A DNA stretch of 64,000 bases from Pseudoalteromonas luteoviolacea H33-S (GTDB taxonomy: Bacteria > Pseudomonadota > Gammaproteobacteria > Enterobacterales > Alteromonadaceae): the NCBI RefSeq assembly GCF_001625695.1, contig NZ_AUXY01000070.1:62001-126000 (forward strand). The letters run 5' to 3'. The notes under the pieces were generated by a model. That model was not told the origin of the DNA and searched no databases. It was given only the letters and a program-made list of their open reading frames with translations. Of this stretch, positions 55,349 to 64,000 are shown piece after piece (within the stretch, counting starts at the first letter, position 1; each line of letters opens with the position of its first letter). A program made the position numbers and the translations under genes.

Positions 55349-56173
55349 GTGAACAGTGTGAAGTTACTCCCTTTTATTTTTGTGTTTTGCAGTATGCAGG
55401 TATATGCAGTTGATCCATTTGAAGACTTTCATGAATATGGTGAGCTATCCGAAGAAGAGATCCATGAATTACATCAAGGGGAGTTTTTGTATGGAGATGT
55501 TGAGTTTGGTTATATTGCCAATAGTGGCAATACCAAAAACTCCTCATTCAAGTTAAATGGTAACCTTTATCAAGATTTTAGATACTGGCGCAATCAATTT
55601 AAAATAGACACTCATTACGCTGATGAAACAGATACTGAGACAGGTATTGAAGATGAAACCGCATCAAGATATTTTGTTTCGGCGCAAACCAGCTATAAAT
55701 TTGGTATCGATAATGAGTCTTTCTTTTTATATGGGGACTACGAAGTTGATGAGTTTAATGGCAGGGAGTATACCAGTACCTTTGTTGTCGGTTATGGTAA
55801 CCGTTTATTCGAAGGGCGTAAAAACACAGTAGACTTTAATCTTGGACCAGGTATCGTAGTTTATCGTGTTGATGATGAAACCGAGTTAATGCCTCACGAG
55901 AAAAGGACCGAAAAAGGGTATCTTTTACGTGCTTCTTTGCAGTGGGAGAGAAATATTTCTAAGCGAACTCGTTTTAATCAAGACTTTAGTTACGAGCGAT
56001 CAGTGTCAGGTCTAGGCCATCGAAGTTTCTCTGAAACGTCTCTAATTAGCCAAGTGATTGAAGGGTTATCACTTAAGGTTTCTTATACATATCGGTATAA
56101 TTCAGACCCTGAAGAAGATAAAAGTAAAGTGGACACCGAGTTTGGGGTGACCTTTGTATACGGTTTTGATTGA
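55349..56173 (+). CDS. DUF481 outer-membrane beta-barrel protein
   Basis: This 274-residue protein starts at GTG 55349 and has a signal peptide (about residues 1-20). The mature part has alternating beta strands (VEFGYIANSGNTKNSS, FNLGPGIVVY) and ends in an aromatic-rich strand (FGVTFVYGFD), as in the DUF481 (YdiY) family of salt- or acid-inducible outer-membrane proteins. Its substrate is unknown. Confidence 0.9.
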   Translation: MNSVKLLPFIFVFCSMQVYAVDPFEDFHEYGELSEEEIHELHQGEFLYGDVEFGYIANSGNTKNSSFKLNGNLYQDFRYWRNQFKIDTHYADETDTETGIEDETASRYFVSAQTSYKFGIDNESFFLYGDYEVDEFNGREYTSTFVVGYGNRLFEGRKNTVDFNLGPGIVVYRVDDETELMPHEKRTEKGYLLRASLQWERNISKRTRFNQDFSYERSVSGLGHRSFSETSLISQVIEGLSLKVSYTYRYNSDPEEDKSKVDTEFGVTFVYGFD

Positions 56174-56179
56174 GGCAAT

Positions 56180-56629
56180 ATGTATCAAAAAACACAGCTC
56201 GCATGGGCAATTTGGGGTATCTTAGCTTGGCTAGGTATTTTTGTTGTAATTGGATTAGTTTTGCTCGGCGCAAATGTTGGTGTTATCGCATTTGGTGTGA
56301 TCTTATTGCTCGTGGCTGTCGCATTCTATGGCTTAACCATTAAGGTTGATGCGCAAAATCAACAGCTGAGCTGGTGGTTTGGACCAAAAGTCGCGAAAAA
56401 AACGATTTCATTTGATGATATCGAGGAAGTGCGAGCGGTCACTAACTCATTTAGGCATGGGATTGGGATACGTATTTCTCATGACGGCTGGGTTTATAGT
56501 GTGTCAGGTTTTAAAGCGATAGAGGTGAGCATGGCTGACGGGACAAAATACCGATTAGGGACGTCAGATCAAGCTGGTTTACTTGCGGCAATGAAAGATA
56601 AAGTAAAGCAAGAAGAAAGCGCCGAATAG
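56180..56629 (+). CDS. Small membrane protein with PH-like domain
   Basis: This 149-residue protein has two hydrophobic helices (about residues 8-50) and then a soluble domain with strands resembling a bacterial PH-like fold (TIKVDAQNQQLSWWFGP, FDDIEEVRAV). The family is not firmly recognised. It follows the DUF481 gene by six bases and ends within a terminator. Confidence 0.8.
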   Translation: MYQKTQLAWAIWGILAWLGIFVVIGLVLLGANVGVIAFGVILLLVAVAFYGLTIKVDAQNQQLSWWFGPKVAKKTISFDDIEEVRAVTNSFRHGIGIRISHDGWVYSVSGFKAIEVSMADGTKYRLGTSDQAGLLAAMKDKVKQEESAE

Positions 56630-56640
56630 GCGCTTTTTTT
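56616..56640 (+). terminator. Terminator overlapping the stop codon
   Basis: AAAGCGCC / GGCGCTTT with a GAATA loop and seven Ts overlaps the stop codon (56627-56629). The convergent slyD ends beside it. Confidence 0.85.
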
Positions 56641-57124
56641 AATGGTCGTGACCGCAACCGCCAGCACCATGTACATGACCATGTGCTAGCTCATCGGCCG
56701 TAGCCTCACGTACATCTAGTATTTCTACGTCAAAATGCAGTGTAAGACCTGAAAGTGGGTGGTTACCATCGACGATGACTTCATCGTCTTCAACACCTAT
56801 GACGATAACCGCCTGCTCACCTTCATCTGTTGTTGCACGGAATTGCATGCCAACTTCAACATCAATTCCTTCAAACATACTTTTAGGAACTGCTTGAGTT
56901 AAATTGTCGTTGCGCTCACCGTAACCTTCTTCAGGTTTCACAGTCACACTAATTTTGTCACCAGCTTGCTTATCGATGAGTGCATTTTCTAAGCCTTCAA
57001 TCAAAAAGCCTGTGCCAATGATAAATTCAAGAGGCTCTTCGTCAAACGTATTGTCAATGGTGTTTTGGTCATCATCCAAAACAGCATAATGCATTTTTAC
57101 CACTGCATTTTGAGCAATTTTCAT
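56639..57124 (-). CDS. slyD: FKBP-type peptidyl-prolyl isomerase SlyD
   Basis: This 161-residue protein has the SlyD pattern: DDDQNTIDNTF, EPLEFIIGTG, the insert-in-flap PEEGYGERND, and a short His-rich tail HGHVHGAGGCGHDH, able to bind Ni or Zn. It aids folding and metal delivery. The tail is shorter than in E. coli. Confidence 0.93.
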   Translation of the reverse strand: MKIAQNAVVKMHYAVLDDDQNTIDNTFDEEPLEFIIGTGFLIEGLENALIDKQAGDKISVTVKPEEGYGERNDNLTQAVPKSMFEGIDVEVGMQFRATTDEGEQAVIVIGVEDDEVIVDGNHPLSGLTLHFDVEILDVREATADELAHGHVHGAGGCGHDH

Positions 57125-57134
57125 AGTATTTCCG

Positions 57135-58046
57135 TTAATTATCTTCTATAGAGTAAGGCAATGCCTTGATGTTTAGCGATACTGAGTCGTTGTCTTTAGG
57201 TCTCAATATTGCTGAATCTTCTAAGTCGTTTGGTAAGACTGCGAGTGCATAATATGTTTTAGTTTTAGAGTCATATGCCTGATGAATGACTTTACCTGCT
57301 CTACGCCAGTTATTTTCTTCTAATTGCATTTCAAGATCTGTGGCGTCAAGTTGCGCATCAGATTGACCTTGAACAATGAACATAGCACGTTTATTTTTGC
57401 CCAGATAACGCATTCGCGCTACTGTCTCTTGACCAGTATAGCAGCCCTTCTTAAAGCTGATACCATTTAAAGCTTGTAGGTTGATCATCTGTGGAACGAA
57501 CTCATCGATACCACGCTCGCCTAATTGTGGCTCGCCTGCCAAAATATCACGAATTTGAAAGGCACTTGCATCTTGCTCTATGTTGAACAATTCAGGTAAA
57601 GATTCAATTTTATCAAAAATTAATATAAGGCTATTATCATCTAGTTTTAGCGCTTTACCTGACGCAAATTGACATGCGTTGTTATCTGCTTCGAACTGTA
57701 AGTTAAGTGCCTGAGATACTTCATCATACGCATCTGCTAGTACACCGAAGCACAGATGTTCAGTTAACTTGATATCCACTTTGGCAAATACACCATACTT
57801 ACCTAGCTCACGGCAGGTTACCTCGGCTTCAGGTTCTGAGCCTAGCAAGCAAAAAGCATCGTCAAGACGAAAGACGCGCAGTGCTGCCCATAACTTACCT
57901 TTCGGGCTACAGTGACCTGTCCATAAAAAATTGTTTTCTTGGACTAGGTTAATATCTTGGGTAACCTGTCCGTGTAGGTAACTAAGTTTGTCTTGTCCGG
58001 ATACTGAGAGTAAGCGAAGAGGGAGTTTGTATACAGTGGCCATCAA
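57135..58046 (-). CDS. ygfZ: tRNA-modifying / Fe-S repair protein YgfZ
   Basis: This 303-residue folate-binding protein has the conserved KGCYTGQE with its essential Cys, and a GcvT-like fold. It supports Fe-S enzymes such as MiaB. It lies divergent from sdhE, an arrangement also seen in E. coli. Confidence 0.94.
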   Translation of the reverse strand: MMATVYKLPLRLLSVSGQDKLSYLHGQVTQDINLVQENNFLWTGHCSPKGKLWAALRVFRLDDAFCLLGSEPEAEVTCRELGKYGVFAKVDIKLTEHLCFGVLADAYDEVSQALNLQFEADNNACQFASGKALKLDDNSLILIFDKIESLPELFNIEQDASAFQIRDILAGEPQLGERGIDEFVPQMINLQALNGISFKKGCYTGQETVARMRYLGKNKRAMFIVQGQSDAQLDATDLEMQLEENNWRRAGKVIHQAYDSKTKTYYALAVLPNDLEDSAILRPKDNDSVSLNIKALPYSIEDN

Positions 58047-58273
58047 GCTGATCCTGAGTAAATAGTTTAGATAATGTTACCTGATAAATGGGTGCTGAGA
58101 TAGGCAAAAGCAAGATCAAATGACAATAATTCTTAATAATGATTATGGGTTGTACAGTGCAGTTGATTTTGCGCTGGCGCAATAGAAGTATGAACTCATT
58201 TTCCTGATTGGTGAGTATCGGTTATACTGCCTCGTGAGATGTTTATGTGCAAAATAAGAGGTAGTTGAGCAAT

Positions 58274-58525
58274 ATGGAACAATTGTATCCAAAACCCCGC
58301 ATTAAGTGGGCTTGTCGCCGTGGCATGTTAGAGTTAGATGTATTGCTTGAGCCGTTTGTTGACGAAGCTTATGATCAGTTAAGTGATGCGGACAAACTTG
58401 TCTTTCAACGCTTATTAGAGGTCGAAGACCCAGATTTGTTTGCGTGGTTTATGGGCCATGAAAAGTGTCCTCACCCTGATTTAGAAAATATGGTGAAATT
58501 TATCCTTGATAGAGTCCGCGTTTAG
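58274..58525 (+). CDS. sdhE: FAD assembly factor SdhE
   Basis: This 83-residue protein has the RGxxE motif RRGMLELD, which promotes flavinylation of succinate dehydrogenase, and the FAWFMGHE C-terminal part. ATG 58274 or TTG 58265 could start; the GAGG site is nearer the TTG. It overlaps ygfX by 20 bases. Confidence 0.93.
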   Translation: MEQLYPKPRIKWACRRGMLELDVLLEPFVDEAYDQLSDADKLVFQRLLEVEDPDLFAWFMGHEKCPHPDLENMVKFILDRVRV

Positions 58526-58916
58526 TATCTCTTTTCAAAACAATATTCTGGACCACAAGCTCATTGTGGTCTGCTTCATTTCATTGGCTTTCATTCTTTT
58601 TCTTATCTTTCCCTCAATATGGTGGTCTATCAGTGCGCTTTGCTACGCTGGGTATCTATTTGCATTAAAGCACACCACGAAAATCATGCCTGTCTCGGGT
58701 GATTTGGTGTTAATTGAACAGGATGCTTGGGTACAGCTTTCAGACAAAGAGGTCATTTTTGAAGGGGTAATAAGACATGCGCAAAAATATGCGTCGATAA
58801 TTACTTTTGAGCTTTATAGTGATTGCGGGAAAAAGCGCAGGTTGATGTTTATTGACAATGCAATGGACCCTGACAGTTGGTGTCACTTAAGTCGCATTGC
58901 ATTGCAAGTGCGATAA
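58506..58916 (+). CDS. ygfX: YgfX (CptA)-like membrane protein
   Basis: This 136-residue protein has two membrane helices at the N-terminus and a soluble domain with VSGDLVLIEQDAWVQLSDKE, like YgfX. It starts at TTG 58506 inside sdhE. E. coli CptA was described as a toxin on cell division with SdhE (CptB) as its antitoxin, although that role is disputed. Confidence 0.78.
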   Translation: MIESAFSISFQNNILDHKLIVVCFISLAFILFLIFPSIWWSISALCYAGYLFALKHTTKIMPVSGDLVLIEQDAWVQLSDKEVIFEGVIRHAQKYASIITFELYSDCGKKRRLMFIDNAMDPDSWCHLSRIALQVR

Positions 58917-58917
58917 A

Positions 58918-60513
58918 CTAAGGCTTTAAGATTGTTGGCTCTGGTTTATCATGCTGTTCAGGGAAGTCCAAAGTATAGTGAAGACCGCGGCTTTCTGTTC
59001 GGGCTAGTGCGCTACGAATAATTAGCTCTGCAACCTGGACGAGATTGCGCAGCTCCAACAAGTTATTGCTGACACGGAAATTAGCGTAATACTCGTGAAT
59101 TTCTTGCTGTAGCAGCTCTACACGCCTTAGTGCACGTTCCAGTCTTTTTGTTGAGCGCACGATACCGACATAATCCCACATAAACAGTCTGAGCTCATGC
59201 CAGTTATGGGTAATGACGACTTCTTCGTCAGAATCACTTACTTGACTCTCATCCCAAGGTGACAAAGGTGTAACCTCAGGCTGCGAGTCTATATTTGCAA
59301 GAATGTCTTGTGCTGCGGCGTGAGCAAATACAATACACTCAAGTAAAGAGTTACTGGCCATGCGATTTGCCCCATGTAAACCGGTATAAGCAACCTCACC
59401 GATTGCATATAAATTTCCAATATCTGTTTTACCATTGAAGTCCGTCATGACACCACCGCAAGTATAATGTGCCGCCGGTACGACAGGAATTGGTTCTTTG
59501 GTAATATCCAGGCCGACGCTCAAACACTTAGCGTAAATGGTGGGAAAATGCTCGATAATGAAATCTTTGTTTTTATGAGAAATATCTAAGTAAACGCAGT
59601 TTGCACCTAAACGTTTCATTTCATAATCAATTGCACGCGCGACGACATCTCTGGGTGCCAGCTCTTCTCGTTCATCGAAATCAGGCATAAAACGTGTGCC
59701 ATCAGGGCGTTTTAAATGTGCGCCTTCACCACGCATGGCTTCAGTGATAAGAAAGTTCTGCAATTCAGGATGATACAAACTGGTGGGGTGAAATTGATTA
59801 AATTCCATATTGGCAACTTTACAGCCAGCACGCCAAGCCATGGCGATACCATCACCACTTGAAACGTCTGGGTTTGAAGTGTAAAGATAGACCTTGCTGG
59901 CACCACCTGTTGCCAAGGCAACGTATTTGGCAGCGATAGACTCAACACAGTTATGCTTTCGATTATAGACGTATAGACCGTTTACTTGTTTATCATCAGT
60001 AGTCTTATCGGTGATAAGGTCAATGGCGTTGTATTGCTCTAATACAGTTATATTGTTGTGTTCAAGTATGCGCTCGACCAACGTAGTTTGTACGGCTTTG
60101 CCTGTGGCATCGGCGGCATGTAAAATACGTCTGTGACTATGCCCACCCTCTCGAGTCAAGTGATAGCGTTCTTTTCCTTTACTATCAAATTCCATATCAA
60201 ATGGCACGCCTTGCTCTATTAGCCATTTCAGACATTTTTTGGCATTTGATGCAGTATAATGAACAGCTTCTCTGTCACATAAGCCACCGCCTGCTTTGAG
60301 TGTATCTTCCACATGAGACTCAATGCTGTCGTTCTTTTTATCAAATACTGCAGCGATACCGCCTTGGGCGTATAATGTTGACCCTTCCTTTAAATCCCCT
60401 TTACTAATGACAGTAACTTGGCAGTGATTTGCCAAAGAAAGAGCAAGGCTGAGTCCGGCGGCGCCGCTACCGACAATAATCACATCTGTCTGATGCTGCA
60501 TTTTTTTCTTCAT
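58918..60513 (-). CDS. nadB: L-aspartate oxidase
   Basis: This 531-residue flavoenzyme oxidises aspartate to iminoaspartate for NAD synthesis. It has [16 protein letters not shown] for [29 protein letters not shown] and GIHGANR-like [16 protein letters not shown] second start 12 bases in is possible. It is divergent from rpoE, as in E. coli. Confidence 0.96.
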   Translation of the reverse strand: MKKKMQHQTDVIIVGSGAAGLSLALSLANHCQVTVISKGDLKEGSTLYAQGGIAAVFDKKNDSIESHVEDTLKAGGGLCDREAVHYTASNAKKCLKWLIEQGVPFDMEFDSKGKERYHLTREGGHSHRRILHAADATGKAVQTTLVERILEHNNITVLEQYNAIDLITDKTTDDKQVNGLYVYNRKHNCVESIAAKYVALATGGASKVYLYTSNPDVSSGDGIAMAWRAGCKVANMEFNQFHPTSLYHPELQNFLITEAMRGEGAHLKRPDGTRFMPDFDEREELAPRDVVARAIDYEMKRLGANCVYLDISHKNKDFIIEHFPTIYAKCLSVGLDITKEPIPVVPAAHYTCGGVMTDFNGKTDIGNLYAIGEVAYTGLHGANRMASNSLLECIVFAHAAAQDILANIDSQPEVTPLSPWDESQVSDSDEEVVITHNWHELRLFMWDYVGIVRSTKRLERALRRVELLQQEIHEYYANFRVSNNLLELRNLVQVAELIIRSALARTESRGLHYTLDFPEQHDKPEPTILKP

Positions 60514-60668
60514 GTTAGTGGTTCTTAGCTTTTAAAGTTTTGTTACAACTACAAAGATAGCGTCTATCATATATCAATACAGGACGCGGGTGCGAAATAA
60601 AAATTGTAGCTGCGTTACGTCTGAGACGAAGTAATACGAAGTATTTTAAAAAAAATATTAAAAAAACA

Positions 60669-60695
60669 GAACTTTTTATTCATGGTAGAGTCAGA
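60669..60695 (+). promoter_or_regulatory. Sigma-E promoter of rpoE operon
   Basis: GAACTT (60669-60674) and TCAGA (60691-60695), 16 bases apart, match the sigma-E consensus (GGAACTT, 16, TCAAA/TCTGA). It lies 66 bases before rpoE, pointing to positive autoregulation as in E. coli. Confidence 0.75.
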
Positions 60696-60760
60696 CTAGC
60701 TGTAAAATGATGGCAACACTGCGCGAATATAAGTAATAACAAAGAGGAGTACCGGCTCGA

Positions 60761-61342
60761 ATGAACGAGCAGGATTTGGATTTAGAACTAGTTAGAAAAG
60801 TTCAGCAAGGAGATAAAAACGCTTTTAACCTTCTGGTTGCCAAATATCAAAATAAGGTGGCGGCGTTGATATCTCGTTATGTATCTAACTCAGGTGATGT
60901 AGCCGATGTGGCTCAAGAAGCATTTATCAAAGCGTATAGGGCATTACCTAATTTTCGCGGTGATAGCGCTTTTTACACTTGGTTGTACAGAATTGCGGTG
61001 AACTGTTCTAAAAATTATTTAGTATCACAGGGTCGTAAAGCCCCTGCTAGTGATATAGACGCTGAAGAAGCTGAGACTTACGATGGTGCTGACCAACTAA
61101 GGTCTAATGCATCTCCAGAGAGCTTACTTTTAAGCGATGAAATTAAAGCAGTTATCTTTAAAACAATAGAAGAGTTGCCCGATGACTTGAAAACAGCAAT
61201 TACTTTGAGAGAAATCGAAGGAATGAGTTACGAAGAAATTGCTGTGGTAATGGAGTGTCCTGTCGGTACGGTCAGGTCACGGATTTTTAGGGCACGTGAA
61301 GCCATAGATAAAAATATTAACCCACTCATAGGTAAAGATTAA
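60761..61342 (+). CDS. rpoE: Sigma-E factor
   Basis: This 193-residue ECF sigma factor has region 2 (DVAQEAFIKAYRALPNFRGDSAFYTWLYRIAVN) and region 4 (LPDDLKTAITLREIEGMSYEEIA, GTVRSRIFRAREAI). It directs the envelope-stress response. The rseA start follows at once. GAGG lies upstream of the ATG. Confidence 0.97.
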   Translation: MNEQDLDLELVRKVQQGDKNAFNLLVAKYQNKVAALISRYVSNSGDVADVAQEAFIKAYRALPNFRGDSAFYTWLYRIAVNCSKNYLVSQGRKAPASDIDAEEAETYDGADQLRSNASPESLLLSDEIKAVIFKTIEELPDDLKTAITLREIEGMSYEEIAVVMECPVGTVRSRIFRAREAIDKNINPLIGKD

Positions 61343-61948
61343 ATGACGCAGTCAAAGTTTGATGTAAACAATGAGCAAATGACGTCTGAAATATTAGATG
61401 CAGAGCGTGAACTTAATATGGGGAACCAAGCTCAATTAGATGCAGAAAAGTTTGCTTGTTACGCACTCATTGGTGACGTAATGAGGCAAAAAGAACAGGC
61501 AGCGCCTTGTATAGATATTACAGCAAGTGTTGCAGCTGCCATTGCTGATGAACCTGTTTACAACATGACTGAAGAAAAAGCGACTTCACAGCAGCAAGAA
61601 AAAGAAAGTAATGTCGTGCAGATGTCGTTTTGGCGTCGTCCGTTATCTCAAGTGGCTATCGCGGCTAGCGTTGCTTTATGTACCGTAGTTGGAGTAAATA
61701 ATTTTATGCCACAAAATAGCATTGATGCACAGGCGCCTGTGTTACAATCTATCCCACTAACGGGTACTGTTGCACCGGTAAGCTTGTCTTCTGAGCCTGC
61801 AATGCAGTCTGCTGAACGAGGCGTGAGAGAGCTGCAAAAGCAACGAATAGGCGCTTTGGTATTAGAGCATCAACGTCAGTCAAGAATGGCGCATGCTTTA
61901 TCAAAAAATACCAACCAAGCTGAAAAGGATAAACAAGAGGAAAATTAA
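61343..61948 (+). CDS. rseA: Anti-sigma-E factor
   Basis: This 201-residue protein has an N-terminal cytoplasmic anti-sigma domain, one membrane helix near residues 100-120, and a periplasmic tail that RseB binds. DegS and RseP cleave it in relatives. It abuts rpoE. Confidence 0.94.
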   Translation: MTQSKFDVNNEQMTSEILDAERELNMGNQAQLDAEKFACYALIGDVMRQKEQAAPCIDITASVAAAIADEPVYNMTEEKATSQQQEKESNVVQMSFWRRPLSQVAIAASVALCTVVGVNNFMPQNSIDAQAPVLQSIPLTGTVAPVSLSSEPAMQSAERGVRELQKQRIGALVLEHQRQSRMAHALSKNTNQAEKDKQEEN

Positions 61949-61951
61949 ACC

Positions 61952-62905
61952 TTGATTAAATGGCTCTCGGTTTTACTGAGTATGTTGCTGACTGCTCAGG
62001 TATACGCCAATGAAAATATAAGCCCAAGGCAGTTACTTAAAGATATGTCGTTGGCTGTACAAGAGCGAAACTTTGATGCATCGTTTGTTGTTGTCAAAGG
62101 TAAAGGCATGGAACCATATAGATGGTTGCATGGTCAGGTAGAGCAAACCGATTTAGAAATTTTGACCTTGTTAAATGGCGCAGGACTTGAGGTTGTCAGA
62201 GTCGATGATGTGGTTACTTATTTTGAGCCACAAACTGAACCTTACTCTCTCAGTACAGATGTGATTGACGGGCCTATCCCTGAGGCATTGCTACGTGACA
62301 TCAGTGCGCTTGACGCAAGTTATGATTTTGTATTAGGTGGTAAAGAGCGTATTGCAGGGCGACCGGCTCAACTTGTTCGATTGGTCGCCAAAGATGAGAG
62401 TAAGTACAACTATTGGCTGTGGGTTGATTTACAATCTGCCTTATTACTCAAAGCTGCATACGTAAACCAACGCGCAGAAGTGCTTGAGCAGTTGCAATTG
62501 ACGCATATTTCAGTGACTGAAAAACCTGCGGGTCAGTTGCTAGAATTGAAAAGTAAAACATTACCGGTCCCTGTCTCAGTGATAGCTGATGAAGCGCAGT
62601 CTAAACTTCAGAACAACTGGCAAATTGGCTGGTTACCGAATGGCTTTAAGCTACTTAAGTCAGACAGGCATAAATTAAACTTAAACAACGAACTGGCGGA
62701 TTACTTTTTGTATTCTGATGGGTTAGTGGAAGTATCTGTGTTTGTGCAGCGACCATTGACCGGTCAACGTGCAAGTGGTGCACTGACTTCAGGTGCAACG
62801 ACAGTGTATGTTCACAACGCGGGTGCATTTGATGTTTCTGTTGTTGGTAAAGTGCCTGTAGAAACTGCCAAGTCTATTGCAGAATCAGTAAAGCGTTCCC
62901 TATGA
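61952..62905 (+). CDS. rseB: Sigma-E regulator RseB
   Basis: This 317-residue periplasmic protein has a signal peptide (to VYA) and a MucB/RseB domain. It starts at TTG 61952 with AGAGGAAAA upstream. It binds RseA and senses lipoproteins or lipopolysaccharide. The stop overlaps rseC. Confidence 0.95.
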   Translation: MIKWLSVLLSMLLTAQVYANENISPRQLLKDMSLAVQERNFDASFVVVKGKGMEPYRWLHGQVEQTDLEILTLLNGAGLEVVRVDDVVTYFEPQTEPYSLSTDVIDGPIPEALLRDISALDASYDFVLGGKERIAGRPAQLVRLVAKDESKYNYWLWVDLQSALLLKAAYVNQRAEVLEQLQLTHISVTEKPAGQLLELKSKTLPVPVSVIADEAQSKLQNNWQIGWLPNGFKLLKSDRHKLNLNNELADYFLYSDGLVEVSVFVQRPLTGQRASGALTSGATTVYVHNAGAFDVSVVGKVPVETAKSIAESVKRSL

Positions 62906-63351
62906 TTGAGCAAACACTAACCGTGTCTGAGCTTAAAGGGAACACAGCTTGGCTCGTCTCAGAACAAAAACCCGCATGTGAGGGCTGCAATGGTAAGTGC
63001 GGCTCTCAAGTCTTTAGTAAGCTTTTTGGTACTCACAAAAAAGCGTTCCCCATTTCCATTTCGCAAAAACTGAGTGTTGGTCAGAAAGTAAAGCTCGCAC
63101 TCGATGATAGCAAAGTTGTCCAGCATGCGCTTTGGGTTTATCTTTTGCCATTGATCATGGCATTTATAGGTATGTTTAGTGCGCTACTGATATTCTCACT
63201 TCCGGAACTCGGTCAAATTGGGTTTGCAGCTGGTTTTGCGATTTTTGGGTTTTGGATAGCGAAAATTAAGGGACAAACCTTAAAACATGAGGTGAAAGTG
63301 ATAAAAATTTATCCAATTAGCCTTCCAGTCACGCAAATAGATGGTGATTAA
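62902..63351 (+). CDS. rseC: RseC family protein
   Basis: This 149-residue inner-membrane protein has an N-terminal Cys cluster (CEGCNGKCGS) and two membrane helices. It is the last gene of the rpoE operon and overlaps rseB. RseC also acts with Rsx in reducing SoxR in E. coli. Confidence 0.92.
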   Translation: MIEQTLTVSELKGNTAWLVSEQKPACEGCNGKCGSQVFSKLFGTHKKAFPISISQKLSVGQKVKLALDDSKVVQHALWVYLLPLIMAFIGMFSALLIFSLPELGQIGFAAGFAIFGFWIAKIKGQTLKHEVKVIKIYPISLPVTQIDGD

Positions 63352-63418
63352 GTCAAATAAATTGTAAAATCGGCGTTTAATCTCTATTTGTGAATAACAG
63401 AAGTTTAGAATCCAGTAT

Positions 63419-64000
63419 ATGAAGCATATCCGTAACTTTTCAATTATAGCCCATATAGATCATGGAAAATCGACACTTTCGGACCGCTTAATCCAGGTAT
63501 GCGGTGGCTTGTCAGACCGCGAAATGCAGCAGCAAGTACTGGATTCAATGGAACTCGAGCGTGAGCGCGGTATTACGATTAAAGCGCAAAGTGTTACCTT
63601 GAACTATACAGCACAAGATGGCGAAACCTATCAGTTAAACTTTATCGACACACCAGGACACGTTGACTTCACCTATGAAGTATCACGTTCTTTGGCTGCC
63701 TGTGAAGGTGCATTATTAGTTGTCGATGCAGGTCAAGGTGTAGAGGCACAGACGCTTGCCAACTGTTACACAGCAATTGAAATGGACTTAGAAGTCGTTC
63801 CAATTCTGAATAAGATTGATTTACCTCAGGCCGATCCTTTGCGCGTTGCAGAAGAAATCGAAGAGATCGTAGGTATTGATGCGCTAGAAGCTGTACAGTG
63901 TAGTGCGAAGACCGGTATTGGTATCGATGCCGTTCTAGAAGAGATTGTAAAGGAAATCCCACCACCTGAGGGCGATGTGAATAAGCCATTACAAGCGTTG
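63419..64000 (+). CDS. lepA: Elongation factor 4 (LepA), cut by window end
   Basis: The first 194 codons are present. GTPase motifs AHIDHGKST (G1), DTPGH (G3) and NKID (G4) are intact, with the LepA-type start [16 protein letters not shown]. It back-translocates or paces ribosomes. It follows rseC by 67 bases, as in E. coli. The ATG was chosen by family start; no stop precedes the window edge. Confidence 0.97.
   Translation, partial: MKHIRNFSIIAHIDHGKSTLSDRLIQVCGGLSDREMQQQVLDSMELERERGITIKAQSVTLNYTAQDGETYQLNFIDTPGHVDFTYEVSRSLAACEGALLVVDAGQGVEAQTLANCYTAIEMDLEVVPILNKIDLPQADPLRVAEEIEEIVGIDALEAVQCSAKTGIGIDAVLEEIVKEIPPPEGDVNKPLQAL

Noticed and set aside
58120-58150. Fur-like AT-rich stretch before sdhE
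   Set aside because: Only part of the consensus matches and the region is generally AT-rich.

Overview
The window reads as chromosomal DNA of a marine gammaproteobacterium of the Alteromonadales, most probably Pseudoalteromonas. This is inferred from gene content, gene order and AT-rich base use, not from a database search. Almost everything is housekeeping sequence in conserved blocks: ydbH-ynbE-ydbL, waaA with heptose and Kdo genes, kbl-tdh, glpE-glpG, ubiC-ubiA, folB-folK-uppP, argR/mdh, serA-rpiA-fau, glnK-amtB, ygfZ/sdhE-ygfX, and nadB/rpoE-rseABC-lepA.

Layout. At 1-2200 lie two tandem SUMF1-type (C-type-lectin fold) genes without the formylglycine-enzyme cysteines, followed by a decayed 3' end of purL. 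This looks like the right border of an accessory insertion. A secreted lipoprotein (2500-3834) and the ydbH-ynbE-ydbL envelope operon follow; ynbE is only 59 codons. From 7.2 to 15.1 kb is a lipopolysaccharide inner-core block: waaA, a Wzi-like outer-membrane protein, gmhA, hldE, kdkA, a family-9 glycosyltransferase and gmhB. From 15.4 to 29.6 kb come threonine catabolism, a rhomboid protease, ubiquinone synthesis, a LysR regulator, an HD-GYP response regulator, tsaD, plsY, the folate genes, uppP and a DTW-domain tRNA modification gene.

The 705-base gap at 29583-30287 is not empty. Its minus strand carries the hallmarks of a CsrB-type regulatory RNA: 23 GGA triplets in about 360 bases, four exact CAGGATG motifs, a 3' hairpin, a -10 box, and an upstream GacA/UvrY-type box. 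The same region holds the leader of a ferric-iron ABC transporter with a Fur-like site. This is the most interesting non-coding feature.

From 34 to 49 kb are a DyP-type peroxidase, argR/mdh, serA-rpiA, fau with an unrecognised coiled-coil membrane protein, an S10 peptidase, a double-receiver diguanylate cyclase, glnK-amtB, PBP1b and a chemoreceptor. From 49 to 64 kb are a secreted multidomain chitinase, an MscS channel, an LrgA/LrgB pair, a crotonase, outer-membrane and small membrane proteins, slyD, ygfZ, sdhE-ygfX, nadB and the sigma-E operon behind a near-consensus sigma-E promoter. The window ends inside lepA.

Several systems meet here. Envelope building and envelope stress are represented by lipopolysaccharide core genes, YdbH, PBP1b and RpoE/RseABC. 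Lifestyle switching is represented by the CsrB-like RNA with its GacA box, the HD-GYP protein and the GGDEF protein. Iron and nitrogen supply are represented by the ferric transporter and GlnK-AmtB. No transposase, tRNA, rRNA or CRISPR array was seen.
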